Notes under the pieces: generated by a model
What the model was told of the DNA's origin: nothing
The model's input: the letters and a program-made list of their open reading frames with translations, nothing else
Database searches by the model: none
Translations under genes and position numbers: made by a program
NCBI RefSeq assembly: GCF_010015445.1
Contig: NC_053112.1
Coordinates: 36,692,665 to 36,756,664, forward strand
Source: Perca fluviatilis
Taxonomy: Eukaryota > Chordata > Actinopteri > Perciformes > Percidae
Direction: 5' to 3'
DNA length: 64,000 nt
In this document: positions 11,643 through 23,657 of the stretch, one piece after another
Numbering within the stretch: position 1 is the first letter of the stretch
Layout: the number at the start of each line of letters is the position of its first letter

Positions 11643-13150
11643 CATAGACAGTATATGAACTGGACCACCAGATCCCGTGTCTCTGGACGGAGACCAGTGA
11701 AGGATATTAGAAGCACTTTCCCGGTGCTGGCTGAGCGTTACTGAGCAGCCTCCAACTGAGCTTGAAGACGTAGTTGTGACGTGAGCAACCTGTCTGAAAG
11801 TTGGAAGTCTTCTGGTAGCAGTGCCAAGAGAAATCTCAATCATTCCCAATCCTACAGAGACAGAGAGCGTAGGTATATGGAAGGAGATAACATAGGCACA
11901 GGCTAATTATTGATCACTAACATCCTAGTTAACATCACTAATTAAACTTAAACAGCTAATGGAAGTCCAACCTGCCTGAGAGCTTCTCCTGTACTGTACG
12001 GTAATTTCTCTACTATGCGACAGTAAGTCGCGTGGTTAATAGGGTTGGGTACCTTTCGCATCTGAACCAATACCACTACTGATACCGGTACCTGGAATTC
12101 GGTTCCGGTACCCAACGGTACTTTTTTCGGTACTTTCCCTCTGTAATTACATATACATATACATATATATATATATATATTTGTAATTATATATATATAT
12201 TATCTATCTCCAAAGCTATTTACTTAGAACACTGTTATTTAAACAAAAACAAAAATACCCCCCCCCCCTCTCTCGTCCCAAACCCGTCCCTAAAACCTAT
12301 GAAATTGAATAATTATAAATTTCTTACTCACTGTATCTTTTATTTTAGCATTTGTATATTATAATATTTTAGCTTGTTTTATTTTAATCATGGCCGTTTT
12401 TAATTGCTCTTTAATGATTCATGTAAAGCACTTTGAATTGCCTTGTTGCTGAAAGCTGCTGTAGAAATAAAGTTGCCTTGCCTTTCAACCTCAGCCTGTC
12501 AGTCAGTCCCCAGGGCACAGAAACCACTGTTGTGCCTGCTCGTGTCAGAGGAAGTGTAATGTCAACGGCACCGCGAGCGCTTTCGGCTCGCTATTAATAT
12601 CATATCGCGGTGAAAGGTGTCTGCGTGAAGTTTCGAAAAACTGTAACCACACTTGAAACCACTTTATCGGCATCGCCGTGACTCACTGTGACTTCAACAA
12701 AACTGCAGAGCCCACGTTGCTCCGTCCGCACCTCTGTGCTCATGTGTCGTACCTCTGCTCTCTGTCAACATGCAGAGAGGACAGATAAGCTTGTGCTACT
12801 CTCAGGGAACCGAAATTTGGCACGTTTGATTTTAGTTTTATTGAACCAATACTCTGTAGTACCGACGTGATTCGGTCGGTACCGGTAAAAGTACCGGGTT
12901 CGGAACCCAACCCTAGTGGTTATGACACAATCGTTAGCCTATTTTTATAAAAACGTCTGCTACGGAGCCATAACGTGAGGTACAAGGTAATGGAGCCTTT
13001 TATACATTGTTGTGTTTCTTTAGAAATAAACAATGGACAAATAGTGTCTTTAAACGCTTCAGATGTAAAGTTATTCGCTGTCAAAGTGACGCCAAAATGA
13101 ATGGCAGTCAATGGGATGCTAACGGGGGGGTGATCATTTGGTACCATCAA
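11643..13150. mobile_element. GGACGGAGACCAG-type repeat, interrupted copy
   Basis: One of three related copies (others at 42,955-43,610 and 50,327-50,972). Shared landmarks are CTGGACGGAGACCAGTGAAG, CCTGTCTGAAAGTTGGAAGT and GGAGCCATAACGTGAGGTAC. This copy is split by a hAT-type element at 12,040-12,915. The family looks non-coding; its class is unknown to me. Confidence 0.8.
12040..12915. mobile_element. hAT-type element (TAGGGTTGGGTACC)
   Basis: An 876-bp element with ends TAGGGTTGGGTACC and GGAACCCAACCCTA. It is flanked by GTGGTTAA and GTGGTTAT (7 of 8), and the related copy at 43,3xx runs across this point without interruption, which gives an empty-site comparison. The inner ends carry GGTACCGG motifs. 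There is no coding capacity. Confidence 0.93.
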
Positions 13151-13181
13151 CATTTTGGGGGATTTTGTATTGTTTTACTAC

Positions 13182-13530
13182 TTAAAGGTCCCATGACATG
13201 GTGCTCTTTGGATACTTTTATATAGACCTACAACCCTTAGATGGGGGAGGGAGGGGCCCTGGGATTTCCACCCGTGCACAAATGCGTATGCAACGGCCAC
13301 AACCATCTGGACACAACTTCTGCTCCTCACCCTTTCATTGACAGTGTCAAACACCACCATCTGCTTTATGTCTTGACTGCGCGGATCAAACCAGCCGGCT
13401 TCTCTTTGGCATTGAAGTAAACGCTCTCTGTTTATAAGAAGCTTCTCTTTCCATTGAGTAACACTCTCGAAAGGTGACAGAGGGCCATGACTATGTGCTG
13501 ATGCAAAATTCCCTTCATGTCTCACACAGG
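13182..13530. mobile_element. MITE fragment starting TTAAAGGTCCCATGACATGG
   Basis: Begins TTAAAGGTCCCATGACATGG and continues GCTCTTTGGATACTTTTATA. This is the left end of a common fish repeat, and the same family supplies the 46-bp minisatellite region at 20.1-21.3 kb. The start abuts TTAA, as for piggyBac-type elements. The right part is not assigned. Confidence 0.6.
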
Positions 13531-13825
13531 TTATTATTGTTATTGTTATTTATTTACTTATTTATCTATGTATCTATTCATTATTGTGGCTGCTAACTTA
13601 TCAGGAATGTGCAATGCCTAATCTGTTATTTGTTATGTGCACTCTATCATCTACTGCTGGGACATTTCACCTCTTGCTCTTTTTTTACTGCCTTTTTAAA
13701 AATGTAAATTATTTGTGTTTGTTGCAATTGTTGTTGTGTTTTTTAATACTCAGTCAACGTCATTTCGTTGTAATACTGTCAGACAGTGCTGCAATGACAA
13801 GAAAGCCTCTTATGTCTTATGTTAA

Positions 13826-14494
13826 AGTGCCCATATTATGAAAAAAACACTTTTTCTGGGATTTGGGGTGTTCTTTTGTGTCTCTGGTGCTTCCACACAC
13901 ATACAAACTTTGAAAAAAATCCATCCATGTTGTTTTGAGTGAGATACGGTTTCTGAATGTGTCCTGCCTTCAGTCTCCTGGTGAGCTGTTCAAAATCGGC
14001 TCGGACTGTGACGTCACAGTCCGAAATGAGCTGGCTAACCGTTAGCTCGTAGCGTTAGCATTAGCATGCTACGTCATTCTCAATAGCAAAGCACTGCTAC
14101 AACACACACAAGTTCACCATAATCTACAAAAGAACTACTTACATGTGCGCCCTCATTTAGAAGTCTCCCAGCTAATCCTGCCTTGTAACTGACCAAAGTT
14201 GGAGAAACAGCCTCTCTTTTACTGTCTCTAGAGTTAGCTAGCTGACATGCTCTACATCTGAGCTACTGAGCATGTGCGAGTGCAATCAAAGATAGTACAG
14301 AAGAAGAAGATGAAAAGAGGTCTCACTCTGTAGCTAAAACAGAAACCAGGTGAAAAGAGGATCTGCAGCAGTGAGAGAGAGCTGTGCAGTACAACAACAA
14401 TATGGTGTTTTTTGAAAATTAAACCATGTAAACCTATTCTGGTACAACCTTAAAATACAGTTATGAACCTGAAAATGAGCATAATATGGGCGCT
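13826..14494. mobile_element. piggyBac-type MITE flanked by TTAA
   Basis: Terminal inverted repeats AGTGCCCATATTATG and CATAATATGGGCGCT sit between TTAA tetranucleotides (13,822-13,825 and 14,495-14,498), the signature of piggyBac insertion. A relative lies at 22,088-22,660. Both carry ACCTATTCTGGTACAACCT near the right end. Confidence 0.88.
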
Positions 14495-14599
14495 TTAAGA
14501 ACATATATGCTCAGTCAGAGCATGGGAGCTGAGCGCTTACCACACTCCTCGCTCACGGAGCGGTTCCTTTGAGACTGTGTTCCCGCGAAAAACACTCCC

Positions 14600-14885
14600 A
14601 TAGGTTGTTTGTTCAAGCAGCAATTACGACTCACGTTTCCGTCTATAGAGGCGGCGCCCTCTAGTGGCCGTAGTAACTATGATGGGAGCAAAGCAGCAAG
14701 TAAGGTGACAAAGGATAGGAGAGCCAAGTTCTGCATAAGGAGGTTGGTTGGGGTGGTGGATGGGTCACACAAACACAGGACTTTCACCCTGGAGACCAGG
14801 ATTTGTGTCCCATTTGAAAAGAAAAGTTGCCACAACAACAACCCTGCTCCACCCAAAATTGTTCACTGCTCTGATCCAAAAAAAA
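14600..14885. mobile_element. Repeat with tRNA-like GGTGGATGGGTC module
   Basis: Contains GGTTGGGGTGGTGGATGGGT and, 30-40 bases on, GGAGACCAGGATTTGTGTCC, a pair found also near 39,815, 54,940 and 56,700. The spacing resembles the A and B boxes of a tRNA-derived promoter. Element borders are unclear. Confidence 0.5.
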
Positions 14886-16181
14886 AGAAAAAAGAAAAAG
14901 AAAAACGCTGCGTTGTATTGATCAGATGAACGGCGGCCGGCCTTCCTCCATGCCGCCAGTGCCCAGAGCTCCAGCGGTGAAAAGTCCGCCGGACAGCATC
15001 TGCACGTACTGCCCGCACAGACACGGGCTCGGCCATGCTTCAAACTCATAGTGGGAGCAGTAGCCTACCGGAGGGGAATTGGAAAGCAAGCGATGATGCG
15101 GGAGAGAAGGGCGAACTTTTCAAAAAATCTGCTCTGCCCTGCATCCAAAATCCACCCGCTTGTACACCCCATTCAGTCCCCCGCACTCCACTCACGTGCT
15201 CGGCACCAGATGAATTAGAAATAGGCACGTATGTGAAAGGGCGTAACTTTGGGTTCAACATTGGTGGGGTTAAGATCTCCACTTATCTTGCGAGGCAGCT
15301 TGTTTCATCATTGGGGGAACAAATTCTTGGGCCCCCCACCTGGGAAATTTGGAGCATAACAAACACTTGTATTCTCTCCTGTATTCTGGTGAATTTTTCA
15401 ACAATGTGTGCCTTTTCTGCATCAACTTACGGTGCAAATGTGTTTATGTAAATATTATTAGTATTAATTAATTAATTAATTATTCTCCTGTATTGTTTAA
15501 AACTCTGCATTTTCAAAACATCACGTGTTTCTGGATGTTTTTTAAACAGTTCATATTTTGTATTGATCATTATGATAAGATATTTGGTGGGGTTGCACTG
15601 GCCAGTTTTGATTATTGGTGGGGTTGTATCCCCTATCCCCCCCCCGCCCCTTTTAAGTATGCCAGTATCTACACAGAAGGCTTTCTGAGTTCAGTACTGA
15701 GACTTATTCCGCACCAGAGGACATAAGTCTCTCAAAGAGATACTGAAGACCAGGTTTACAAGTGGCAGAATCTCAATGACTATAAACGACAGCTTATTAA
15801 ATATAAGACATAATGGTGCTGGGGTTCCAAGCAGCGTCTGGTTAGTCGTTCAGATGTCTACTAAAACATTTTATTGTGTCTGTTGGCTTCAAATACCCAA
15901 CAATGCCAACCAAACACAGCTTTCAGGATGAGCCAGCATCCTTTACTGCAGCCTATAAATCCAAGTATTCCTCACAATAAAGCGACTGATAGCTATTTAA
16001 CAAGTGAGAGCAGCGAGTTCACGTCACCACTCGGTGCCCCCCCCCCCCACCACCAACATGCCAGTTCCGAAACCTGAGGTGGAGGAACACTGTATCCTTT
16101 CCCCCCCCCACACTTTTCCTGCCCCCGAACAAACTTGCAAGGATAAGAGCTTGTTAATCCAGAGGTGAGATGAATGGCAGC

Positions 16182-16182
<1 letters not shown>

Positions 16183-16274
<92 letters not shown>
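16183..16274. repeat. (GT)n microsatellite
   Basis: About 92 bases of uninterrupted GT repeat, followed by TATATAG. Confidence 0.98.
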
Positions 16275-16279
<5 letters not shown>

Positions 16280-16472
16280 GGAGGGCAGGCTGGGACCGCA
16301 GACGCAACTCAACTCAGCACAAAGACTGGCTCAGTGCTGCTGCTGTCACACACGGGGAAAGGATAAAAATATACGTATGCCACAGCCATACAGTGAGTAT
16401 ACAGGAAAAAGCAACAGCAGAGGAGTGACAGGGCACATGAGAGCCAGATATTTGCCTTTAGTTAGCTAGCAG

Positions 16473-16812
16473 TAGAGCTGCAAAGATTAACCGATTAGTA
16501 GTCAACTATTAAATTAATTGCCCACTATTTTGATAAATCGCTGAATCGGTATACGTCATCTCACCGACCCCCAGCTTCTTAAATGTGAATATGTTCTAGT
16601 TTCTTCTCTCCTCTGTGACAGGAAACTGAAAATCTTTTAGTTGTGGACAAAACAAGACATTTCAGGACGTCATCTTGGGCTTTGGGAAATGCAGATCCAC
16701 ATTTTTCTCCATTTTCGGACATTTTATAGACCAAACTACTAATCTTTTAATCAAGAAAAGAACCGACAGATTAATCGACACAGCAAATAATTAAAAGTTA
16801 GTTGCAGCCCTA
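16473..16812. mobile_element. hAT-type MITE, opposite orientation to 8,415-8,719
   Basis: Ends TAGAGCTGCAAAG and GTTGCAGCCCTA. The inner sequence is the reverse complement of the 8.4-kb copy. Flanks GCTAGCAG and GTCAGCAG match at 6 of 8 positions. Confidence 0.85.
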
Positions 16813-17007
16813 GTCAGCAGTACCCAGTATTAAAGTTACAGTGTCAAATGGGGTGGCAGTATCTCATTCCCAAATGGGATTAATAAATAGTTCTTCTTCT
16901 TAAACGCTTCCATTGCCTTTTGCCAGAGTATCCGAGTGACTTCACCACTGGCTTTTATTTTGAAAATGTATAACACACATGACAAAGTCGACCCTGGTGG
17001 GGTCAGC

Positions 17008-18584
17008 AGGCCTGTAACAATTATAACATAATTGTCCAATTGTCAATTTTTTTACGTAATCGCAGTTTCTTTGTTTAAAAAGGAGAATTCCGGCCAATTT
17101 TTACGTTAATCTTGATCGCTATAAATATGCGTGTACTTTCGATTGAAAAAAAAAAACGACCTGAATCGGTGCAGGCAACACGGGGTAGCTGCGGCTACGT
17201 GTATGAGCTTCCACTGAGCTAAAACGGCAGTTGTCGGGGCAAGTTTTAGAGTGCCTTTGTGCCTCTTAACAGACATAAAATGCAATTAAAATGTCTCTGC
17301 AACATGAACAGGGCCCTTACGTGACAACAACAACATGTGTTTTCAACATGGCTGCTGTCCGGGGAGTGTGTTCAGCCAGGCTTCTGTGATAATCATCCCG
17401 ACAACAATCCACAGAGCGGCGGTGCTGTGGCTATGTCCTCCAGAGGATAGGTCATGGCTTTGCGACAAAAACTTGAAGTTTATTCCCCTCAAAAAAAGGT
17501 AATTGAGCACTGTAGTGGTTATGACCATATCAGTGACTATGTAACTACATGGAAACGGACTAAATGATGTCTGTGGCTTGCACAGTGATAGCGTTAAAGA
17601 AGGTAGCTGTAGTCTTGCGCTGAAGTCCCATTGTAGCAGGAAAAGGGAAACAGAGTGCAGATCGCTCTGCACTACCGTTTTTTTAGGGGGGAATAAACTT
17701 CAAGATGTGACATGACCTGTCCTCTGGAGGACACAGCCAGATCACCGCCGCTCCGTGGATTTTTGTCGGGATGATTATCACAGAAGCCTGGCTGAACACA
17801 CTCACCGGACAGCAGCTAGCAGCTAGCAGCTAGCAGCTACCGGCAGGATCGAGACAGGGACAAGGGTAGGTGAATTTAAACAGTGTCTGAGTTGAAAACG
17901 CATGTTGTTGTCACGTAAGGGCCTTGTTCATGTGGCATAGACGTTTTAATTGCATTTTATGTCTGTTAAGAGGCACAAAGGCACTCTAAAACCTGCCCCG
18001 ACAACTGCCGTTTTAGCTCAGTGGAAGCTCATACACGTAGCTGCAGCTACCCCGTGTTGCCTGCACCGATTCAGGTCGGGGTTTTTTCAATCGAAAGTAC
18101 ACGCATATTTATAGCGATCAAGATTAACGTAAAAATTGGCTTTAACTGCAATTAAATTCTAACATTAGCTAAGGTAGCTAGGAAGAGTTATGACTGTTGA
18201 TGGTAATTGTTGATTTTGTTTAGATATGCCAAATTGTAATTATATAACTGATTATTGGTCAGACTGTTGAGCTAAAGCTATGCTAGTTGTTGGCACTTGA
18301 CACATTCATAACAAAACTGACAAGAGAGGAAACGGTTAGAAAATATGTTTATGCTAATAAAGGGGCCAGGTTTACTTCATAGGCTGTGTACCTGTGTTAC
18401 TACATTATCTGGGTCACATGACAGTGATAGAACCAAAAGATGTATCTGATGTATGTATGTGTTTAAAAAAGTAATACATAAATAAAAAAATTTAAATTTC
18501 ACAGAAGGAGACTATCATAATACCAATCGCAATTATTTCTGAGACTATAAATTGTACAGCAACATTTGGAATTGTTACAGCTCT
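17008..18584. mobile_element. MITE, GGCCTGTAACAAT family, split by a foldback element
   Basis: Starts AGGCCTGTAACAATT and ends AATTGTTACAGCTCT, as in the 3,428-3,841 copy. The family sequence stops at about 17,078, near TTTGTTTA, and resumes at about 18,141 with TTTAACTGCAATTAA; the uninterrupted copy reads straight through this point. Confidence 0.8.
17092..18140. mobile_element. 1.05-kb foldback (long inverted-repeat) element
   Basis: The two halves are reverse complements of each other: a left arm of about 412 bases (17,092-17,503) and a right arm of about 471 bases (17,670-18,140) around a loop of about 165 bases. Ends read GGCCAATTTTTACGTTAATC and its complement GATTAACGTAAAAATTGGC. The right arm has an extra segment containing three to four tandem AGCAGCT/AGCTAGC units. 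No reading frame of note is present. Confidence 0.92.
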
Positions 18585-18989
18585 AGTTGTTAGTTCTTTG
18601 TGTTACAATGTAACACACACAATGCCACCTAGAGGCATGTGTGTTAGAGAGCGGAACAAGTTGAAGGTGAAATATCACTTTGAGCATCAAAGCCAATGTA
18701 ATATGCTGTGTGGGCATGTCAAACAGAGGATAACTGGATGCTGCGAGGGCAGGATCCTGAGCCTATTTGCTCCTCTGACCTGCCCCTAATGTGTCGGCTC
18801 AGACAAGACTGATAAGGAAAGGACAGTGGATGGTGAAATTGAACTTGTGTGACTAATCCAAATTCATTCAGCTGTTCAGGCAGAACAATATCAGTCTCAG
18901 TCCCACTGATCCTCATGGCACGTGCCCACACACACACACAGACAAACGCAAGAGAAACAAATGACCGTAGTGCATTTTAACCATATAAA

Positions 18990-19420
18990 GTACATGTGTC
19001 AAACTCAAGGCCCACGGGCCAAATCCCGCCCCTTGCAGAATTTGATCCGGCCCACATAGCAATTTAGGTTCACAATAAATTAAGGCCCGGCTCACCTAGT
19101 TTTTGTAGCTTTTTCAATGTTTTGTCACTTTTTTCTTTGATGGCTAAGTTACTTTTTGCTGACTTTTTGGGGTCTGATTCTTCCTTTTATTCTACAGACT
19201 AAACTATACAGCAAAGAAACACGCAGGTTTCTTTTTTACTATGTGACAACCCCTTCATTGTAATCCTTGTTCTCCTGCTCCCTGGTGATAAAAAGGTAGA
19301 GGAGTGTTTTGCAGGTGGCCCGTGGAAAGCAAACACATCTTAGTTCTAATGTATGCAAGAAATGTAGAGGTTCAAAAACAGTTAGTAGAGCAGCAGATGA
19401 GACGATGTGCTAAACCCTTG
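18990..19420. mobile_element. Repeat starting GTGTCAAACTCAAGGCCC
   Basis: Carries GTGTCAAACTCAAGGCCCAC and GGGCCAAATCC followed by ATTTGATCCGGCCCACATAG, a recognised vertebrate hAT-like MITE start. The right border is uncertain. Confidence 0.6.
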
Positions 19421-20102
19421 GTTGTGTAACAACGAATCCATGCTTACGTAATATTTCAAAGAATATGATGTTTTATTTTCAGAATTCACAGAGTTACTAT
19501 GCTTTTACTTGCATTGCATTATGTTTATCTTACTAATTGTCAGCCTATCCCTCATGATTGAAAATACCCTGCTCCCACACTGACAAGATCATTTAAGATA
19601 CAGTTGGCTCTGGTTTTATGTTAAAATAATTTTCACCATAAAGCAGCACAGCAGGAGCAAAGAACACCCAGTCCTTCTTAACCGAGATTATGCAAATTTG
19701 CTATTTGGGATATTCTAGTGTCTGCTATCATTGGTTTAGGGGATGCAGTCTGTTTTGTTAGGTATCAGTAAAGGCCTGTGGCAAAGACAAACAAGGCAGC
19801 ACCCTTCCCTGGGGGCCCGTAGACTAGTGTGTGTTTAAACTTATTTTAACCACCTGTGTTACTGGGTTAAACACGAGTGGTTCAAATGTGGAGGGGGGGA
19901 GGGGGGATAAGACAGGCCCGGTTGGTTATGGTCACTTTTATGACTTCAGTACATTTCAGTTTGTCACTTCCGTTGGCTGGGAACAGTGATTATTGAGCAC
20001 TACATTTACAAAAATCTGGTATAACCGTCGACTATACACTTGTCTCCCAAGTCAATATTGAAAATGAACACTTTTTGACCCCTTTTTAGATGTTTTTGTT
20101 GC

Positions 20103-20965
20103 CCTTAGTGGTCCCCTAATGCTGTACCTGAAGTTTCTTTTATATAGACCTTAGTGGTCCCCTAATGCTGTACCTGAAGTTTCTTTTATATAGACCTTAG
20201 TGGTCCCCTAATACTGTACCTGAAGTTTCTTTTATATAGGCCTTAGTGGTCCCCTAATACTGTACCTGAAGTCTCTTTTATATAGGCCTTAGTGGTCCCC
20301 TAATACTGTATCTGAAGTCTCTTTTATATAGACCTTAGTGGTCCCCTAATACTGTATCTGAAGTCTCTTTTATATAGACCTTAGTGGTCCCCTAATACTG
20401 TATCTGAAGTCTCTTTTATATAGACCTTAGTGGTCCCCTAATGCTGTATCTGAAGTCTCTTTTATATAGACCTTAGTGGTCCCCTAATGCTGTACCTGAA
20501 GTTTCTTTTATATAGGCCTTAGTGGTCCCCTAATACTGTACCTGAAGTCTCTTTTATATAGACCTTAGTGGTCCCCTAATACTGTATCTGAAGTCTCTTT
20601 TATATAGGCCTTAGTGGTCCCTAATACTGTATCTGAAGTCTCTTTTATATAGACCTTAGTGGTCCCCTAATACTGTATCTGAAGTCTTTTATATAGGCCT
20701 TAGTGGTCCCCTAATACTGTATCTGAAGTCTCTTTTATATAGACCTTAGTGGTCCCCTAATGCTGTATCTGAAGTCTCTTTTATATAGGCCTTAGTGGTC
20801 CCCTAATACTGTATCTGAAGTCTCTTTTATATAGGCCTTAGTGGTCCCCTAATACTGTACCTGAAGTCTCTTTTATATAGGCCTTAGTGGTCCCCTAATA
20901 CTGTACCTGAAGTCTCTTTTATATAGACCTTAGTGGTCCCCTAATACTGTACCTGAAGTCTCTTT
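20103..20965. repeat. 46-bp minisatellite, 19 copies
   Basis: Direct repeats of a 46-bp unit that begins CCTTAGTGGTCCCCTAATAC and ends with TTTTATATAGA or TTTTATATAGG. The starts at 20,103, 20,149 and 20,195 fix the period, and the last unit begins at 20,928. Two units carry small deletions (one base and two bases), which accounts for the total length. Variants such as TACCTG/TATCTG and GACC/GGCC are interspersed. Confidence 0.95.
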
Positions 20966-21305
20966 CCCGAAATTCAGCCACTAGAGCCAGTCCCACAATG
21001 AGCTTTCCTTAGTATGTGCCATTTATGTGTCTGTAGCTATTGAGGAGGAGAGAGGGGGTGTGGCCTTGACCAACTGCCACTTTGCTCGTTTGAAAGCCAT
21101 GATGTCTCTCTCTCTCTCATGGGTGGGCCAAATTCTCTGGGCGGGCAAAGCAGAGAAAGGGGAGGTAACCTTGCTCCTTATGACCTCATAAGGAGAAGAT
21201 TCCAGATCAGCCCATCTGAGCTTTCATTTTCTCAAAGGCAGAGCAGGATACCCAGGGCTCGGTTTACACCTATCACCATTTCTAGACCTTTAAAAAAGCT
21301 GAAAT
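20966..21305 (+). mobile_element. Right part of the GGTCCCATGACATGG-type MITE
   Basis: Follows the minisatellite directly and continues the known fish repeat with CACTAGAGCCAGTCCCACAA, TGGCCTTGACCAACTGCCAC and CCTTATGACCTCATAAGGAG. It ends near CACCATTTCTAGACC. Confidence 0.65.
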
Positions 21306-22087
21306 TATGAATTATTTTTGACTTATACTTACATACATATGTTGAGTGGATAATCACAGACACGGACGTTAAAACAAATGGCGCAAATTTGACCCGAGGA
21401 CAACATGAGGGCTAAAGAAACATTGATACATATACTTCAGAGTTTTTCCACAGCGCTAAATGTGAACCACAACTTGCTTTATAATCAGCTGGACATGGAT
21501 ATCATCTTATTCTGTAGCTAAAAAAACATGACAGCGAGGCTCTCAGCTGCAACAACTGTCATATCAGCAGACCAGTGCAACTTTCAAGGCCACTGACCAT
21601 CACAGCGGCATTCATCACAGTAGAGAGAGAGAGTAAAGTAGGCCTGAGTAGGAGTTTAGTACCTCCATTTGTCCAGTTCAATGCCACAGATAAAAGTACA
21701 AGTCCAAGGACACTTGTGCGCGTGAGTCAATACTTTCATAAGATATGTAAATTAGCATTTTTAACTTAACCTTTTAGCAAAAGTGTAGACCAAAGTGGAA
21801 ATCCAATGGGGTCTCAGTAAGTTACGGCCCTAATAAAAAAGGATAAGGAAAGTCATCATTGAACTGGATGACCCCCATGGTGGTCATTGACATCATTACA
21901 AAACCTCTTTGACCACCAAGTGTGGACAGGCCTCATAAAGAAAGGGGGCTGAATTGATGTCTGAAACACTTTCACACCACAACAAATGTAATCCTCCTCT
22001 GTAAGGAATTATGACACGACAGATAGAAAGGAGAGACTATATATAATCTTTAACAACAGTCGGACATTGTCTAAAAAGTTCATTTAA

Positions 22088-22660
22088 AGTGCTCATATTA
22101 TGCTTTTTGGCTTTTTTCCCCTTTCCTTTATTGTGTTATATTCTTTTTGTGCACGTTATAGGTTTACAAATTGAAAAAGCCCAAAGTCCCCCCCAAAGGG
22201 ACTTACCATCTCCAACAGAAAACCCTGTTCACAAACCGCTCCAAACAGCTCTACTGTAGTCCAGCCTTTACTTCAGAGACAAACGTGGGTCACTTTGTAA
22301 CACACGTTATAATGCTCGCCTAGCTGCTAGTGTGGCAATACCTCATACTCTGCTTCTGACTGGCTAGTAGTCCTTACCTAGGTACTGTCAGGGCACACCC
22401 TCATACTCTGCTTCTGACTGGCTAGTAGTCCTTACCTAGGTACTGCACATGTGCGACTCCCAACAAAGATGGAACAGAAGTGAGATGTCTCACTCTGTAG
22501 CTAAAACAGAGAGCTCAACACACAGGGTGAAAAGAGGAGCTGCAGCAATGTGCAGTACAACAAATTTATGGTGTTTGTTGAAAATTAAACCACATAAACC
22601 TATTCTGGTACAACCTCTAAATACAATTATGAACCTGAAAATGAGCATAATATGAACACT
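22088..22660. mobile_element. piggyBac-type MITE flanked by TTAA
   Basis: Ends AGTGCTCATATTATG and CATAATATGAACACT between TTAA at 22,084-22,087 and 22,661-22,664. Relative of 13,826-14,494. An internal 58-bp tandem duplication lies at 22,341-22,446. Confidence 0.88.
22341..22446. repeat. 58-bp tandem duplication inside a MITE
   Basis: CCTCATACTCTGCTTCTGAC begins at 22,341 and again at 22,399, and each is followed by the same sequence through TTACCTAGGTACTG. Confidence 0.93.
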
Positions 22661-22666
22661 TTAAAG

Positions 22667-23020
22667 CAGAGATCTTCAACAGGGGGTCCTCAGAGTTTTT
22701 AAAGTTTCTTATTTCAAAAATTAAAATAAGTCTGAAAATATACATTAATATGAATGCAAAATTTCAATACAAAAGATAAATTGGCCTATTGGTGGATTCA
22801 AATGATTTACACATTGAAGATAAGCTTAGGTAACTATGGTAGCCATATAGTTAAGCTTAAGGAGTCACTGTGCCTTCCAGATGGATGTTTGACATTATAA
22901 CATGATGCATAAATAATTTCTTTTCCTCCATTATGCCCAGTTTAAAATGCAACTCAATTGTATACAATATATGCGTTTCAGCTTAGGGGTCCCTGGCCTA
23001 AAAGACGTTGAAGACCCCTG
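22667..23020. mobile_element. hAT-type MITE (CAGAGATCTTCAAC ... GTTGAAGACCCCTG)
   Basis: Terminal inverted repeats CAGAGATCTTCAAC and GTTGAAGACCCCTG with flanks CTTTAAAG and ATTTAAAG (7 of 8). It inserted at the right border of the TTAA-flanked MITE, sharing that border sequence. A second copy, inverted, is at 47,560-48,004. Confidence 0.88.
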
Positions 23021-23657
23021 ATTTAAAGGATAGCCTTATTTAAAATAATTGTGATTCCAAATGTAGGCTACTACAACTCTAGATAAGAAAATGTTGCCCA
23101 TGACGCACAGCAGTTAAGATAAAGGGATGTTTGTCAGATGGGAATCTGGGATGTAAAACAAACTCCTCCTGGTCAAATGCTGGACATTGGACAGAAATAC
23201 CAGCTCTTCTAATTCAGTTGAAGCAAATAATCGAATTTAGGATGTCCAGATGTCCAGCTAAGGCCCGGTCACACATTCCACACAGTCCAGCACTTAAAAA
23301 GTGCTACATTTTGTTGTGGAAGCAATTGGGATCATTGCAATCAGTGCATTCACTAGCAGCTGTGATGTGCATCTGTCCATTCCTCTGTGTGGAATTCAAC
23401 ACTCAGATTAGCACGATTGACCAAAAGGAAACTGCCTTTACAGTGCTGACCTTTGAGGTAACAGGGAGCCAGAGAGTGTGATGGAGGATGCTGTCGTAGC
23501 TTAGCTGTGTTCTGCCATCCACTTTTATGTAACACTAACCCTTGTCTGTTAACTGCTCCATTAAAGAGACATGATTTAAAGAAAGTTAGACAGTCAATGG
23601 CACAGATACTTCTTCTGAATACAGTGAATAAACTTAGTGTCCCCTTAGCTAGTAGCT

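Noticed and set aside
20103..20965. Regular direct repeats that might suggest a CRISPR-like array
   Set aside because: The units abut without unique spacers, and the DNA is vertebrate. The 55-kb array was rejected for the same reason.
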